Shown one piece after another: positions 23,654-32,330 of a stretch of 64,000 nt of DNA; the first letter of the stretch is position 1; every line of letters starts with the position of its first letter. The position numbers and the translations under genes were made by a program. The stretch is taken from NCBI GenBank assembly GCA_034434835.1, contig DAOTXX010000021.1, forward strand, positions 36,936 through 100,935, read 5' to 3'. The notes under the pieces were generated by a model, which was not told the DNA's origin, did no database searches, and saw nothing but the letters and a program-made list of their open reading frames with translations. This DNA comes from JBGLNJ01 sp034434835. GTDB lineage: Bacteria; Chloroflexota; Anaerolineae; Fen-1058.

Positions 23654-23755
23654 TATATTGAATGGTTTTATAATATGATTTTAATCTAATACATATACAA
23701 AATATTTCCAAAAAATGGCAAAAAAAGCTCAGCAAAGGGATGACCAGAGGAAAAG

Positions 23756-26002
23756 TTATTCGTAGCGCAGAGCTTCCACCGGGCTGAGGTTTGCGGCCCG
23801 CCAGGCAGGATACAATCCACCCACCACACCCAACCCCAGCGCGATGATCAGCGCTTGTGTGAGCAAGGGAACAGAAACAACAATGGCAAGCGCCGGGCCG
23901 AACAAGGGGATCTGGCGCATGACCGCTCCTAATAGCAGCGAGATCAAGATACCGCACACAACACCCAATACACCCAGCACGAGCGACTCTTGAAAGACAG
24001 CAAACAGCACACGGCGGCGACGCCAGCCCAGCGCGCGCAGCGTGCCGATCTCGCGCGTGCGCTCAAAGACGCTCATCACCATCGTGTTCATCATGCCGAT
24101 GCCACCGACAATGATCGCTAGCAGGCTGACCGTCCACATCATCACACGCATACTCTGCATCTCGGGCGCCGTCTCAACCGACTCGCTCGACGGCGCAACG
24201 GTGATTTCGGGAAAGAGCGCCTGGATTTGCGCACGCAGTGTGTCGGCCTGCTGAGGATCGCTCAGCTTGATCAGGTACATGGTCACCTGGCGGACCTTGC
24301 CCAGCAACTCTTGGGCATCGCGCAGCGAGATGATGACGCTGCCTTCTTCCCACGTGACCCCCGTCTCGAACAGCCCCACCACGCGAAAGCTCACCTCACG
24401 CAAGCGGATGACCTGGCCGACCTGTGTCTTGAGCAATTCAGCGGCGACGCGGCCCAGGATCACTTCGCGGCTGCCAGATAGGCTGCGCCCCTCGACGATC
24501 TCAAAGTGGCGAATGGCCTCTTCCTGCGGATCATAGCCCATGACGATAAGGGGCAACTCGTCCGTCGCGACAATCCCCATGACCGCAGCAGATACACTCT
24601 GCACACCAGGCAGCATCACTATCTGACGCCCCACACGCTCATTGATGGCGCTGTAGCCGATGCTCGTCGCGCCCGCCTGCCGCGCCGTGAGGTCAGCCCC
24701 GCCTGCGCTGATAAGCTTGCTGTATTCTGCCATAAAGCCATCCGTCAGCCCGCCCAACGTCACGACCGAAGCCAATCCCATTGCAATGCCCACGACAGTC
24801 AGCACCGTGCGCCCGCGCCGCCTCAACAGCGAGCGTGCGATTTCATATTTGAGATTTGAGATTTGAGATTTGGAATCCGCCGCGCCGCCTTCGTACCGCA
24901 GCGCCTCGACCGGCAACAACTGCGAGGCCCACCGCGCGGGGTACAAACCGCCAGCCGCGCCGAGCACCATCGCCGTGATCATGCCCTGCAGCAGCAGCGG
25001 CCAGGTGAGCCGGCCCTGCAAAAAGCTCAACGCCGGCATCTGCCCCAGCGGGCCGATCAGCCCCACGCCGGCTGCGCAGCCGATCAGACCGCCGATCACG
25101 CCCAGCGCCACGCTCTCGCCGAGCACCAGAACCAACACGCGACCGCGGCTCCAGCCCAGCGCGCGCAGCGTGCCGATCTCGCGCGTGCGCTCAAAGACGC
25201 TCATCATCACCGTGTTGGTCATGCCCACGCCGCCAATGATCACGGACAGCAACGCCATGCCCCACCCAAGCCCCTGAATCAAACCGACAAGCTGCTGCTG
25301 GTTTGCTGCCTGGGAGGATTGCGAAACACTCAGGCGCGGGAATTGGCGCTCGATCCGCGCGCGCACCTCGAGCAACTGGCGAGGGTCGCGCAACTTGATC
25401 TGTACCGCGCTCACCGCTCGCTGTTTTTGAAGCAACTGTTGCGCGTCGGCCAACGAGACAACCGAGGCCGCGTCTTCGAAACCGCTGCCCGTCTCGTAGA
25501 TTCCAACGACGCGAAACGCGCCGCCTGTCAACGGCAGCATGTCGCCCACCTGCAGCTTGAGCGATTGCGCCGCTTGCCCACCGATCAGGATCTCGCGGCT
25601 GCTCGAACCCCGACGCGCTACACCAAGTGGCTGCCCAGCGACTAGCTTGAAGCGTTGAATAGCAAATTCCTTTGGGTCGTAGCCAAAGACAAAAAAGTAG
25701 GGCGCACCTGGCGCAGTGACGTTGCCGACAATCATGCCCGTTGCTGCACGCACGTCGGGGATCGCCGCCACCTGACGGATCACGGCCTCATCTACAATGC
25801 TGTTGGTCACATCATACGCACCTTGCTGCATGATAATGAGATCGGCACCGCTGCCGGAAAACATGGCAAGGTAACCGTTGCGCAGGCCCTCGCCCATCGC
25901 GCCCAGCGTGACGATCATGGTCACGCCGATAGCGATGCCCGACACCGTGAGTACCGTGCGCGTCTTGCGTCCGGTCAGGTTCTTGAGAATCACCATCAGC
26001 AT
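23756..26002 (-). CDS. Tandem-fused FtsX/MacB-type ABC permease
   Basis: 748 aa made of two homologous permease modules (about 1-370 and 385-748). Each has an N-terminal helix with RRKGRTVLT-like start, a periplasmic MacB-type domain, GG(V/I)GM(T/M)NT(V/M)MSVFERTREIGTLRALGW and a final P(V)EALRYE. The junction after the first RYE reads GGAADSKSQISNLKYEIARS, where the DNA is a short ATTTGAG tandem repeat (about 24845-24872), as if two adjacent genes were joined. No ATPase gene is next to it. Its start overlaps the lipase stop by 7 bp. Confidence 0.88.
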   Translation of the reverse strand: MLMVILKNLTGRKTRTVLTVSGIAIGVTMIVTLGAMGEGLRNGYLAMFSGSGADLIIMQQGAYDVTNSIVDEAVIRQVAAIPDVRAATGMIVGNVTAPGAPYFFVFGYDPKEFAIQRFKLVAGQPLGVARRGSSSREILIGGQAAQSLKLQVGDMLPLTGGAFRVVGIYETGSGFEDAASVVSLADAQQLLQKQRAVSAVQIKLRDPRQLLEVRARIERQFPRLSVSQSSQAANQQQLVGLIQGLGWGMALLSVIIGGVGMTNTVMMSVFERTREIGTLRALGWSRGRVLVLVLGESVALGVIGGLIGCAAGVGLIGPLGQMPALSFLQGRLTWPLLLQGMITAMVLGAAGGLYPARWASQLLPVEALRYEGGAADSKSQISNLKYEIARSLLRRRGRTVLTVVGIAMGLASVVTLGGLTDGFMAEYSKLISAGGADLTARQAGATSIGYSAINERVGRQIVMLPGVQSVSAAVMGIVATDELPLIVMGYDPQEEAIRHFEIVEGRSLSGSREVILGRVAAELLKTQVGQVIRLREVSFRVVGLFETGVTWEEGSVIISLRDAQELLGKVRQVTMYLIKLSDPQQADTLRAQIQALFPEITVAPSSESVETAPEMQSMRVMMWTVSLLAIIVGGIGMMNTMVMSVFERTREIGTLRALGWRRRRVLFAVFQESLVLGVLGVVCGILISLLLGAVMRQIPLFGPALAIVVSVPLLTQALIIALGLGVVGGLYPAWRAANLSPVEALRYE

Positions 26003-26748
26003 CGCGTTTCCTCATCTTGGATCATTCGGTGCATCGGTCCGCGATCGCTTTCTGGGCTATTGAGCCAGAGAGGAATAACCTCTGGGCTGCCATACCAGAG
26101 TGTGCCGAATCCAAAGTGACTGACGCCGTCCAACACGACATGCCGTGCCCCGTGCAACAGGGCCGATTCGACTGGCACAAGGCCATCGCCCCACGTGTCG
26201 CCACGCCCACACATCTTTTGGTGATTCCGATATACCCAGCGTTCACGCCCCGTCCCGGCCAGATCGCCCCGTATCGCCTTGCCTGCGACAGACACGTACT
26301 CGACGCGCGGCACAAAAAAAGCGCCCGGGTAATGCCGCTCAACCCAGCGCGACATCACACCACCCCGCGCCAGACCGCCGCGATTGTGATGCGGGCTGCC
26401 CAACGTGATGAGGCGATCAACATAGTCCAGGCCGCGATAGGTGCGCCCCAGAAACGGCTGTGGGCTGAGGTAGAGCCGCGCCAACACGCCACCCATGCTG
26501 TGCCCGATCAACGTGACTTTGCCAGTAGCCGAATGTGACGCGGTCGAACGCACAGTTCGGTCGAGCTTGCGCAATAGGCGCGTCCACCCCGCTGGGGTCA
26601 CACTGGGCAGCCAATCGTGCCCAAACGTCTGAACAATCGCAACCGGCTGGTCTGTGATCGAGGCCAATTCATCACGCATCCCGACATAGAGCAAGTCAAA
26701 ACTCAAAAAGCCGCCCAGGATCACAATGGGCTGTGCCATTCTGCTCAT
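25996..26748 (-). CDS. Alpha/beta-fold lipase/esterase
   Basis: 250 aa from ATG 26748 (ATGA overlap with the plsY-like stop). Starts QPIVILGGFLSFDLLYVGM. The serine elbow is LIGHSMGGVLARLY (GHSMG), the acid is likely in the DGLVPVESALL region and the His in DGVSHFGFG, an EstA/LipA-like arrangement. No signal peptide. Its position between an acyltransferase and permease suggests a lipid-related pathway. Confidence 0.82.
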   Translation of the reverse strand: MSRMAQPIVILGGFLSFDLLYVGMRDELASITDQPVAIVQTFGHDWLPSVTPAGWTRLLRKLDRTVRSTASHSATGKVTLIGHSMGGVLARLYLSPQPFLGRTYRGLDYVDRLITLGSPHHNRGGLARGGVMSRWVERHYPGAFFVPRVEYVSVAGKAIRGDLAGTGRERWVYRNHQKMCGRGDTWGDGLVPVESALLHGARHVVLDGVSHFGFGTLWYGSPEVIPLWLNSPESDRGPMHRMIQDEETRC

Positions 26749-27461
26749 GTCTTTTTCCAAAGTCCAAGCCGGCGAGCCATCTTGGCGATCATGCGCGTCA
26801 TTGGAACCGCATCCATGTCCTGGGTGAGGTTGGCACCACCAGCCCTTTTCCGCGCCGCGATCACTTGACGGACTTCGGGGATCATGGCAACGATAAACAA
26901 GATATTGACGGCGATCCCATACGCCAGGTACCACACATCATAGGTGCGGAACCACAGCCAGGGGATCATCAGCCAAACGCCTGCCATGAATGCCACGACG
27001 ACATCGCGCACGACCAGCAGGCCAAGCAGCAAACCGCCAAAGCTGGTGACCCACACGCCCAGGAAATCTACGACGAACAATCCGCCATAGATCGGCGAAA
27101 GCCCGCGCCCGCCTTTGAAGCGATAGAAAAGCGGCCAGATATGACCGACTACACCCGTCATCGCGACGATCAGAAAATCATGGGTGTTTGGAAAGGCAAG
27201 ACGGAAGATCAAAGTGGGCACAGCGACCTTGAGCATATCGAGCAGCGCCGTCGTCATGCCCCACTTGGCTCCAAGCTGAACCGAGACCGCCGTGCCGCTG
27301 ACGGGCATTTGCAACTTGTCCTCGCTGCCCACTATTGGCAATTCCGTGCGCGCCACATCTACATTTGGAGCGATCAGCCGATTGACCACGCGCGCAAACG
27401 AAATCGAGCCGAGCAGATACCCGACAAGCGCTGCCCCAACGGCTATTATCGGATCCATCAT
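26745..27461 (-). CDS. PlsY-family glycerol-3-phosphate acyltransferase-like membrane protein
   Basis: 238 aa, multi-spanning. N-terminal YLLGSISFARVVNRL, and VVGHIWPLFYRFKGGRGLSP matches the PlsY loop (H-xW-P..-F-KGGKG). PlsY transfers acyl from acyl-phosphate to glycerol-3-phosphate. Here the signature is slightly diverged and the protein is encoded with a PEP-synthase-like protein and a lipase, so it may serve a specialised lipid. ATGA overlaps at both ends. Confidence 0.8.
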   Translation of the reverse strand: MMDPIIAVGAALVGYLLGSISFARVVNRLIAPNVDVARTELPIVGSEDKLQMPVSGTAVSVQLGAKWGMTTALLDMLKVAVPTLIFRLAFPNTHDFLIVAMTGVVGHIWPLFYRFKGGRGLSPIYGGLFVVDFLGVWVTSFGGLLLGLLVVRDVVVAFMAGVWLMIPWLWFRTYDVWYLAYGIAVNILFIVAMIPEVRQVIAARKRAGGANLTQDMDAVPMTRMIAKMARRLGLWKKT

Positions 27462-29839
27462 GCCATCTCCTCGTCTGTATGAACGAGCACCTCGCCTTTG
27501 TAACCATCTACCGAAACGATCCTGCCATCTTGCAATGTGCAGGCATTAGGGACAGAGACCACCGCCGGAATGTTGTACTCGCGCGCGACAATAGAACTGT
27601 GCGACAGAATCCCCCCTGACTCGGCGATCACCGCGCCGGCCTTGGTGAACAGCGGCGTCCAGCCCACATCGGAAAAAGGGATCACCAGCACATCACCGGG
27701 CTGCACTTTGGAAAAGTCGCCCATCCCCCGAACAATCCTGGCCGGCCCGGTGTAATAACCGCGCGAGGTGGCAATGCCCGTGAGCCGACCGCCAATGTGC
27801 GCTGTCAACGGCGGCGGCTGATCGCCATAGATCGTTTCCGGGATAGCGGCATGGCGGAGTTCTTCCATCTCACGCCGTCGCTGTGTGACCCGGTCAGCAT
27901 AGTCACTGCCCACCGACTTGTCCTCGACTGCCGCGCGCACTTCGGCAAAATCCAAAAAGAGAATGTCGTCACGAGCGGCCAAAATGCCGCGCCGCACAAA
28001 ATGCTCACCCAGCGCCATAAAGTACGGACGAAACAGCCCATAGCCGAACGTGTACAGCGAGCCGATCGCCTCCCGATACAAGCGATACTCGCGCGCGCCG
28101 CGGTAGATCATCCCCAGCAGCCAACGCCGAGGCGCAGGCAGACGCAACTCGCCAAACGTGATCTGGTTCGGCGCTTGGGCGGGCACCAGGGCGCCTGCCG
28201 CATTGACCAGCATCTGCAACACCACATCAGGATTTTCTCGCCAGGGCACGGACGAGAAATCGTTGCCGCTGTCGCTCAGATGACCAAAATGCTGCATGAA
28301 GCGTTCAACCTCCTGCTTGAACTCATCCAGGTCTGTCAATTGGCGGAATTGTTCATAGTTGGCACTGGCGATCCTTTCCCGGACAGCGGCATCCAATTCA
28401 AGATAGCGGCGGGCCAGATGACTCAGATGATAGTTAGGGTCATAATCGTGCAGCTCGTCCATGCCGGCGGTCAGAGCGAAATTGGCAAAATCAATGCCCA
28501 GCTTGTTTAACTGACCCTTGAACATCGCGTTGTACATGAACATCAACAGCGGGCCGACAACATTGAAATAGGCAGTCTGTTGATTGAGTACATACAGCTT
28601 GTCAATCTCAGCGAGCAATTCAGGCTCGCTCAAATCGTCCGCCTGCTCAAAGCGAAACGCGCGATATTTCTCGCGCATCGTGGGGATGAAAGCTTTGATC
28701 CTGCGGCCAAACATCAGCTTATCGGCGGCAAAACGCAACATGCGCGGGATGTGGCGAAATGTCCGGCCCGATGGCTTGAATGAGGGCCGCTCAGAACCGG
28801 TGGCACTCACGCCCATCATGATCTCGAGCGCCTCGCGCGGGAACCCTAGCGATTCAAAGACTCGGCCCAGCACCCCCATGTTGAAATAGGCGCGATAATA
28901 AAACTGCTTGATGAGCTTGTGAGGATCGAGGTCATTCGGGCCAATCAACTCGGTCAGGAGCGATTTCCATACACCGCCCACCAGCGGAATGTTGATTGAC
29001 CAGACGAGTGGCTTGATCAGGCCCGGCAGCATCTCGCGGGGGATGCGATGTGAATAAAGGTTGATGTCCTTGATCGTGGTGATCTCGCGCAGTTGAACCC
29101 AGTAGACCTTGCGTCCATCGTACACCCATTCCAGGTCAACCGGCGCACCGTACGCCTGGGCAATCGCTTTGGTCTGCACGAGAATGTCACTCACAACGGA
29201 ACGGTCGAATCGTTCGCACTCGGGGGTCGAGAGCCACTCGCCCCACTTGTTCACCCAGCGCTGCGGCGTCGCGCCTTCCTGCACCAACGCTGCGCCGCTG
29301 CCCTGCACCGCCTCGATAATGACCTCGTCCATGCCCGTGATCGGGTTCTTGCTAAACGCCACGCCCGAAGCGACTGGCGGGACCATCTCCTGGATCACAA
29401 CGGCCATCTTGAGTTTTTCGGGATCGCGCCCCATCTTGCGCAGATACGCTTGCACATTCGGCGCACGCGTCTGCGCCCAGATGGACCAGAGGGCGTGCAG
29501 GACGCCGTCCACGCCGCTTACGTTGAGCACACTTTTGAACTGACCCGCAAAGGAGTGATCGAGGCTGTCTTCGATGTTGGCCGAAGAGCGCACGGCGTAA
29601 CACCGGTCCGGCTTGAGCTTGGCAGCCAGCTCTGACCTGAGCTGCTCGATCAAAGTCACATCGTCGGCGGCATAACGCAAAAAGGCATCCCAGGTGCACA
29701 CGTGCGTCACGGGCACAGGGAAGCCTTTGCGTATCAGGAATTGGAGTTTGCTGGCCTTGCTGCCAATGCTGGGAGAAAGTTGTGCGTGGCCTACCGGAAA
29801 AACATACTCAAGGTTTCCTGACCGTATTCTAGACCGCAT
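27458..29839 (-). CDS. PEP/pyruvate-binding domain protein (phosphoenolpyruvate-synthase-like phosphotransferase)
   Basis: 793 aa. N-terminal ATP-grasp of the PPDK_N type starts GSKASKLQFLIRKGFPVP and includes YAVRSSANIEDSLDHSFAGQ and DEVIIEAVQGSG. The C-terminal swivelling phospho-His domain has GGILSHSSIVAREYNIPAV with the catalytic His. The PEP-binding TIM barrel of true PpsA is absent; the middle resembles rifampicin-phosphotransferase-like enzymes. So it may phosphorylate an unknown acceptor using ATP. First gene of the coupled PEP/PlsY/lipase/FtsX operon; ATG behind GGAG. Confidence 0.82.
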   Translation of the reverse strand: MRSRIRSGNLEYVFPVGHAQLSPSIGSKASKLQFLIRKGFPVPVTHVCTWDAFLRYAADDVTLIEQLRSELAAKLKPDRCYAVRSSANIEDSLDHSFAGQFKSVLNVSGVDGVLHALWSIWAQTRAPNVQAYLRKMGRDPEKLKMAVVIQEMVPPVASGVAFSKNPITGMDEVIIEAVQGSGAALVQEGATPQRWVNKWGEWLSTPECERFDRSVVSDILVQTKAIAQAYGAPVDLEWVYDGRKVYWVQLREITTIKDINLYSHRIPREMLPGLIKPLVWSINIPLVGGVWKSLLTELIGPNDLDPHKLIKQFYYRAYFNMGVLGRVFESLGFPREALEIMMGVSATGSERPSFKPSGRTFRHIPRMLRFAADKLMFGRRIKAFIPTMREKYRAFRFEQADDLSEPELLAEIDKLYVLNQQTAYFNVVGPLLMFMYNAMFKGQLNKLGIDFANFALTAGMDELHDYDPNYHLSHLARRYLELDAAVRERIASANYEQFRQLTDLDEFKQEVERFMQHFGHLSDSGNDFSSVPWRENPDVVLQMLVNAAGALVPAQAPNQITFGELRLPAPRRWLLGMIYRGAREYRLYREAIGSLYTFGYGLFRPYFMALGEHFVRRGILAARDDILFLDFAEVRAAVEDKSVGSDYADRVTQRRREMEELRHAAIPETIYGDQPPPLTAHIGGRLTGIATSRGYYTGPARIVRGMGDFSKVQPGDVLVIPFSDVGWTPLFTKAGAVIAESGGILSHSSIVAREYNIPAVVSVPNACTLQDGRIVSVDGYKGEVLVHTDEEMA

Positions 29840-29968
29840 GATACTCCTCGCAACATTTCCACCTACTCGATAAACCGCCTGAACCTGAGCTCGCTATCGC
29901 ACCATTCACCCTGTCCTGCGCTTGAGGGATGCGATGGCGCCGGGCGCGGCCAGACTGTGATTGAGACG

Positions 29969-29997
29969 ATTATAACTAAAACACCATGCCGCTGCAA
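29969..29997 (-). promoter_or_regulatory. Putative promoter of the PEP/PlsY/lipase/FtsX operon
   Basis: Minus-strand TATAAT (29969-29974), 17-bp spacer, weak TTGCAG -35 (29992-29997). Confidence 0.5.
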
Positions 29998-30007
29998 AAC
30001 AGGCTGT

Positions 30008-30373
30008 CTAACGTTTGTCGAATAAATAGTGCGACACCATGTACTCGCTTCCCTGGCGCAGCTTCCAGGTCTCTTCGCAGGCCATAAAGAACAAGCGCCA
30101 GTTGACCCGCCACAGTGTCTTCTTGTCAGAGCCGTAAATGCCGGCCAAGACCTCGCGCGCTTTTGACTTGTGTTCGTCGAGTTTGCCCAGCCACGCGCGA
30201 AGCGTGCGGGCGTACTGCAGGCCGCTGACCTGCCAGTGACCGCTCAAGACCAGGTCGCGCTGAAAGTGCAACAACAACAAGTCATCCGATGGCATCCGGC
30301 CGCCAGTAAAGAACGTTTGCGCCATCCAGCCGTCGGGGTCGCTGGCGTCGAACTCGAAGGCAAACTCGCGGCG
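30008..30373 (-). pseudogene. Orphan 3' fragment of a CFA-synthase-like methyltransferase
   Basis: About 122 codons from REFAFEFDASDPDG to VSHYLFDKR, with DWMAQTFFTGG-type and WRLFFMACEETW motifs. It matches the C-terminal third of the CFA-like gene at 32133-33644 (for example LSGHWQVSGLQYARTLRAW). The SAM-binding and catalytic parts are missing. It begins 17 bp after the SDR stop. A longer open frame to 30526 is unrelated antisense to the SDR. A one-residue insertion (LLLLHF versus LLLHF) separates it from the other copy. Confidence 0.7.
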
Positions 30374-30389
30374 GCATTTGCGATATCTC

Positions 30390-31118
30390 TCAGCTCTTGG
30401 TGCGCAGTGTCGAGCGGCCGCCATCAACGCCAATGATCTGCCCCGTGATCCAGCCGGCCTCTGGGGAAACCAGAAAAGCGGCGAGCGCAGCCATATCCGC
30501 GGGGGTGCCCAGCCGCTGCATGGCATGCAGTCCAGCCATGGAGGCCGCCATCTGCTCGCTCGATAAGATACCCTCGGCTAGCGGCGTACGCGTGAGGGAA
30601 GGAGCGATGGCGTTGACGCGCACCTTCGGAGCCAGTTCAGCCGCGAGGGATAGAGTCAACCCGGAGACAGCCCCCTTGGCCATGCCCATCGACGCATGAA
30701 ATGAAAAGCCCTGCCGGGCCGCGATGCTGGAGAAAAGCACCACCGAAGCGACGCCTGTGCTCTTTTTTAGCGCCGGTAGAGCCGCCTGAATAGCCAGTGC
30801 TGCGCCAAGGGCATTCAGCCGGAAATCATTCAAGTAATCGGCTTCGGTGAGGCGTTGGAAACTACGCAAATTGATGGTACCCACGGCATAGACCAGACCA
30901 TCCAACACTTCGCCAGCCTCATTCGCCGCGCGGGAAAAGAGACTAGCATCCGTTACGTCACCCGTTGTAAAACTGGCGCCAAGTTCGGTTGCAATAGGGG
31001 CCAATTTGGCTTCACTGCGTCCTACCAGGTGCAAATGATAGCCCCGTTCTCGGAGGAGACGAGCCGTGGCTGAACCGATGCCGCCCGAGCCGCCATAGAT
31101 AATTACCTTGAGTGTCAT
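30390..31118 (-). CDS. Short-chain dehydrogenase/reductase (SDR)
   Basis: 242 aa, classical length. Cofactor loop IYGGSGGIGSATARLL. The NNAG-equivalent is in YAVGTINL. The catalytic set is Ser in VVLFSSIAARQGF, but the usual YxxxK Tyr region reads HASMGMAKGAV, so Tyr is replaced by Met while Lys is kept. The same substitution occurs in some atypical SDRs of light-responsive clusters, as far as I recall. The C-terminus GQIIGVDGGRS is normal. It lies in the DUF1295/CFA neighbourhood. Confidence 0.85.
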   Translation of the reverse strand: MTLKVIIYGGSGGIGSATARLLRERGYHLHLVGRSEAKLAPIATELGASFTTGDVTDASLFSRAANEAGEVLDGLVYAVGTINLRSFQRLTEADYLNDFRLNALGAALAIQAALPALKKSTGVASVVLFSSIAARQGFSFHASMGMAKGAVSGLTLSLAAELAPKVRVNAIAPSLTRTPLAEGILSSEQMAASMAGLHAMQRLGTPADMAALAAFLVSPEAGWITGQIIGVDGGRSTLRTKS

Positions 31119-31129
31119 AGAGACCTTTC

Positions 31130-32077
31130 CTAAATGGGCTGTTGAATAGGTTGATTTATTTCAATCAAGTTTCCATCTGGATCACGGAAGTGAGCTGTAC
31201 GGACACCCCAGTCAGTATGATCGGTTGGCTCAACGGCAAGTCGAATACCCTTTGATTTCAAATGCTGACAGGCGCGATCAACACTGTCAACTGCAAAGAG
31301 CAGCGGAACTCCGCTGACACGGGTGAGAAGCAGAGTGACAAAAACAGGAGAAATCAGGGCGACCCATTGCCAGCCTTGCAGAACGGGCAGGGCAATCACT
31401 GCGACACCCACCCAAAGAACGATCTCACCAAAGTAGTTGGGGTGGCGGGATCGAGACCACAAACCTGTTTGAATAAACTTGCCTTTGTTGCCCGGATTTG
31501 CGGTAAAGCGACTTTTTTGAGAGTCAGCTACGACCTCAATCGAAAATCCGAAAGCCCACACCAGGAAGCCGATGAGGGCAAAAATGTCCAATTCTTTCCG
31601 ATTCGTCGTAGTGATGGCAACCAGCGCAGCGGCCAGCGTGAAGGTTACCCACAAGCACTGGATGGTCCAGACGTTCAGGAAACGGACAAAGGAAGGTTTG
31701 ATCTCTTCAAACCGATCATCCTTCCCCGCTTTTTGGATACGGCGGAACAGGAAAGTGCCCAGGCGGATTGCCCAGATCACTACCAGAGCCGATAGAAGGA
31801 GCGACCTGCCATCAACACCCGTGCTGAATAGCACGGCAATTGTGATTACGGAGATGTAGGTAATACTTCCCGTCAGGTCAAAGAATTTTTCGGTTTGCAG
31901 CCAGTAAGCGGGGATAAAGACCAGCCACTGGATGAGAAAGGCCAGCCCTACCAACAAGGCAAACAGGGGGATGCCGGCAAACGAGCTGCCGCCCTGGCTG
32001 CCTGCCACAGCGACCAGAAGACCGACGATTATCAAAACGGGAAAAGCGACCAGTGCGTTGCGATCTGTTTTCTTCAT
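31130..32077 (-). CDS. DUF1295 membrane protein fused to a C-terminal glyoxalase (VOC) fragment
   Basis: 315 aa from ATG 32077. Residues about 1-262 are a DUF1295 steroid-reductase-like membrane protein, with GLWSRSRHPNYFGEIVLW as its cofactor-binding signature. At LLTRVSGVPLL the family normally continues with EEKA-like sequence, as in the intact paralogue at 40982-41761 (RVSGVALLEKAMETR). Here it switches to FAVDSVDRACQHLKSKGI and FRDPDGNLIEINQPI, the C-terminal half of a VOC/glyoxalase domain. The join is in frame and looks like a deletion between two genes. Confidence 0.85.
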   Translation of the reverse strand: MKKTDRNALVAFPVLIIVGLLVAVAGSQGGSSFAGIPLFALLVGLAFLIQWLVFIPAYWLQTEKFFDLTGSITYISVITIAVLFSTGVDGRSLLLSALVVIWAIRLGTFLFRRIQKAGKDDRFEEIKPSFVRFLNVWTIQCLWVTFTLAAALVAITTTNRKELDIFALIGFLVWAFGFSIEVVADSQKSRFTANPGNKGKFIQTGLWSRSRHPNYFGEIVLWVGVAVIALPVLQGWQWVALISPVFVTLLLTRVSGVPLLFAVDSVDRACQHLKSKGIRLAVEPTDHTDWGVRTAHFRDPDGNLIEINQPIQQPI

Positions 32078-32132
32078 GGAATTATTTCCTTTCCTTGTGG
32101 CAATGTGGGCATTGGCACACATTGCAGCATGG

Positions 32133-32330
32133 CTAACGTTTGTCGAACAAATAATGCGACACCAGGTATTCGCTGCCCCGGCGCAGATTCCAGGTTTCCT
32201 CACAGGCCATGAAAAACAACCGCCAGTTGACCAGCCACAGCGTCTCCTTGTCGGCGCCGTAAACGCCGGCCAAGACCTTGCGCACCTCGGCTGTGTGACG
32301 GTCGAGCTTGTCCAGCCATGCGTGAAGTGT
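32133..32330 (-). pseudogene. C-terminal 65 codons of the CFA-like gene beyond a nonsense TGA
   Basis: In frame with the gene upstream, after TGA at 32331-32333: TLHAWLDKLDRHTAEVRKVL through VSHYLFDKR and TAG at 32133-32135. The fragment at 30008 has CGC (Arg) where this copy has TGA, so the frame is interrupted by a nonsense mutation rather than ending naturally. Confidence 0.7.

Noticed and set aside
30374..30526. N-terminal extension of the CFA fragment to 30526
   Set aside because: That part is the antisense of the SDR C-terminus and has no similarity to the methyltransferase family.
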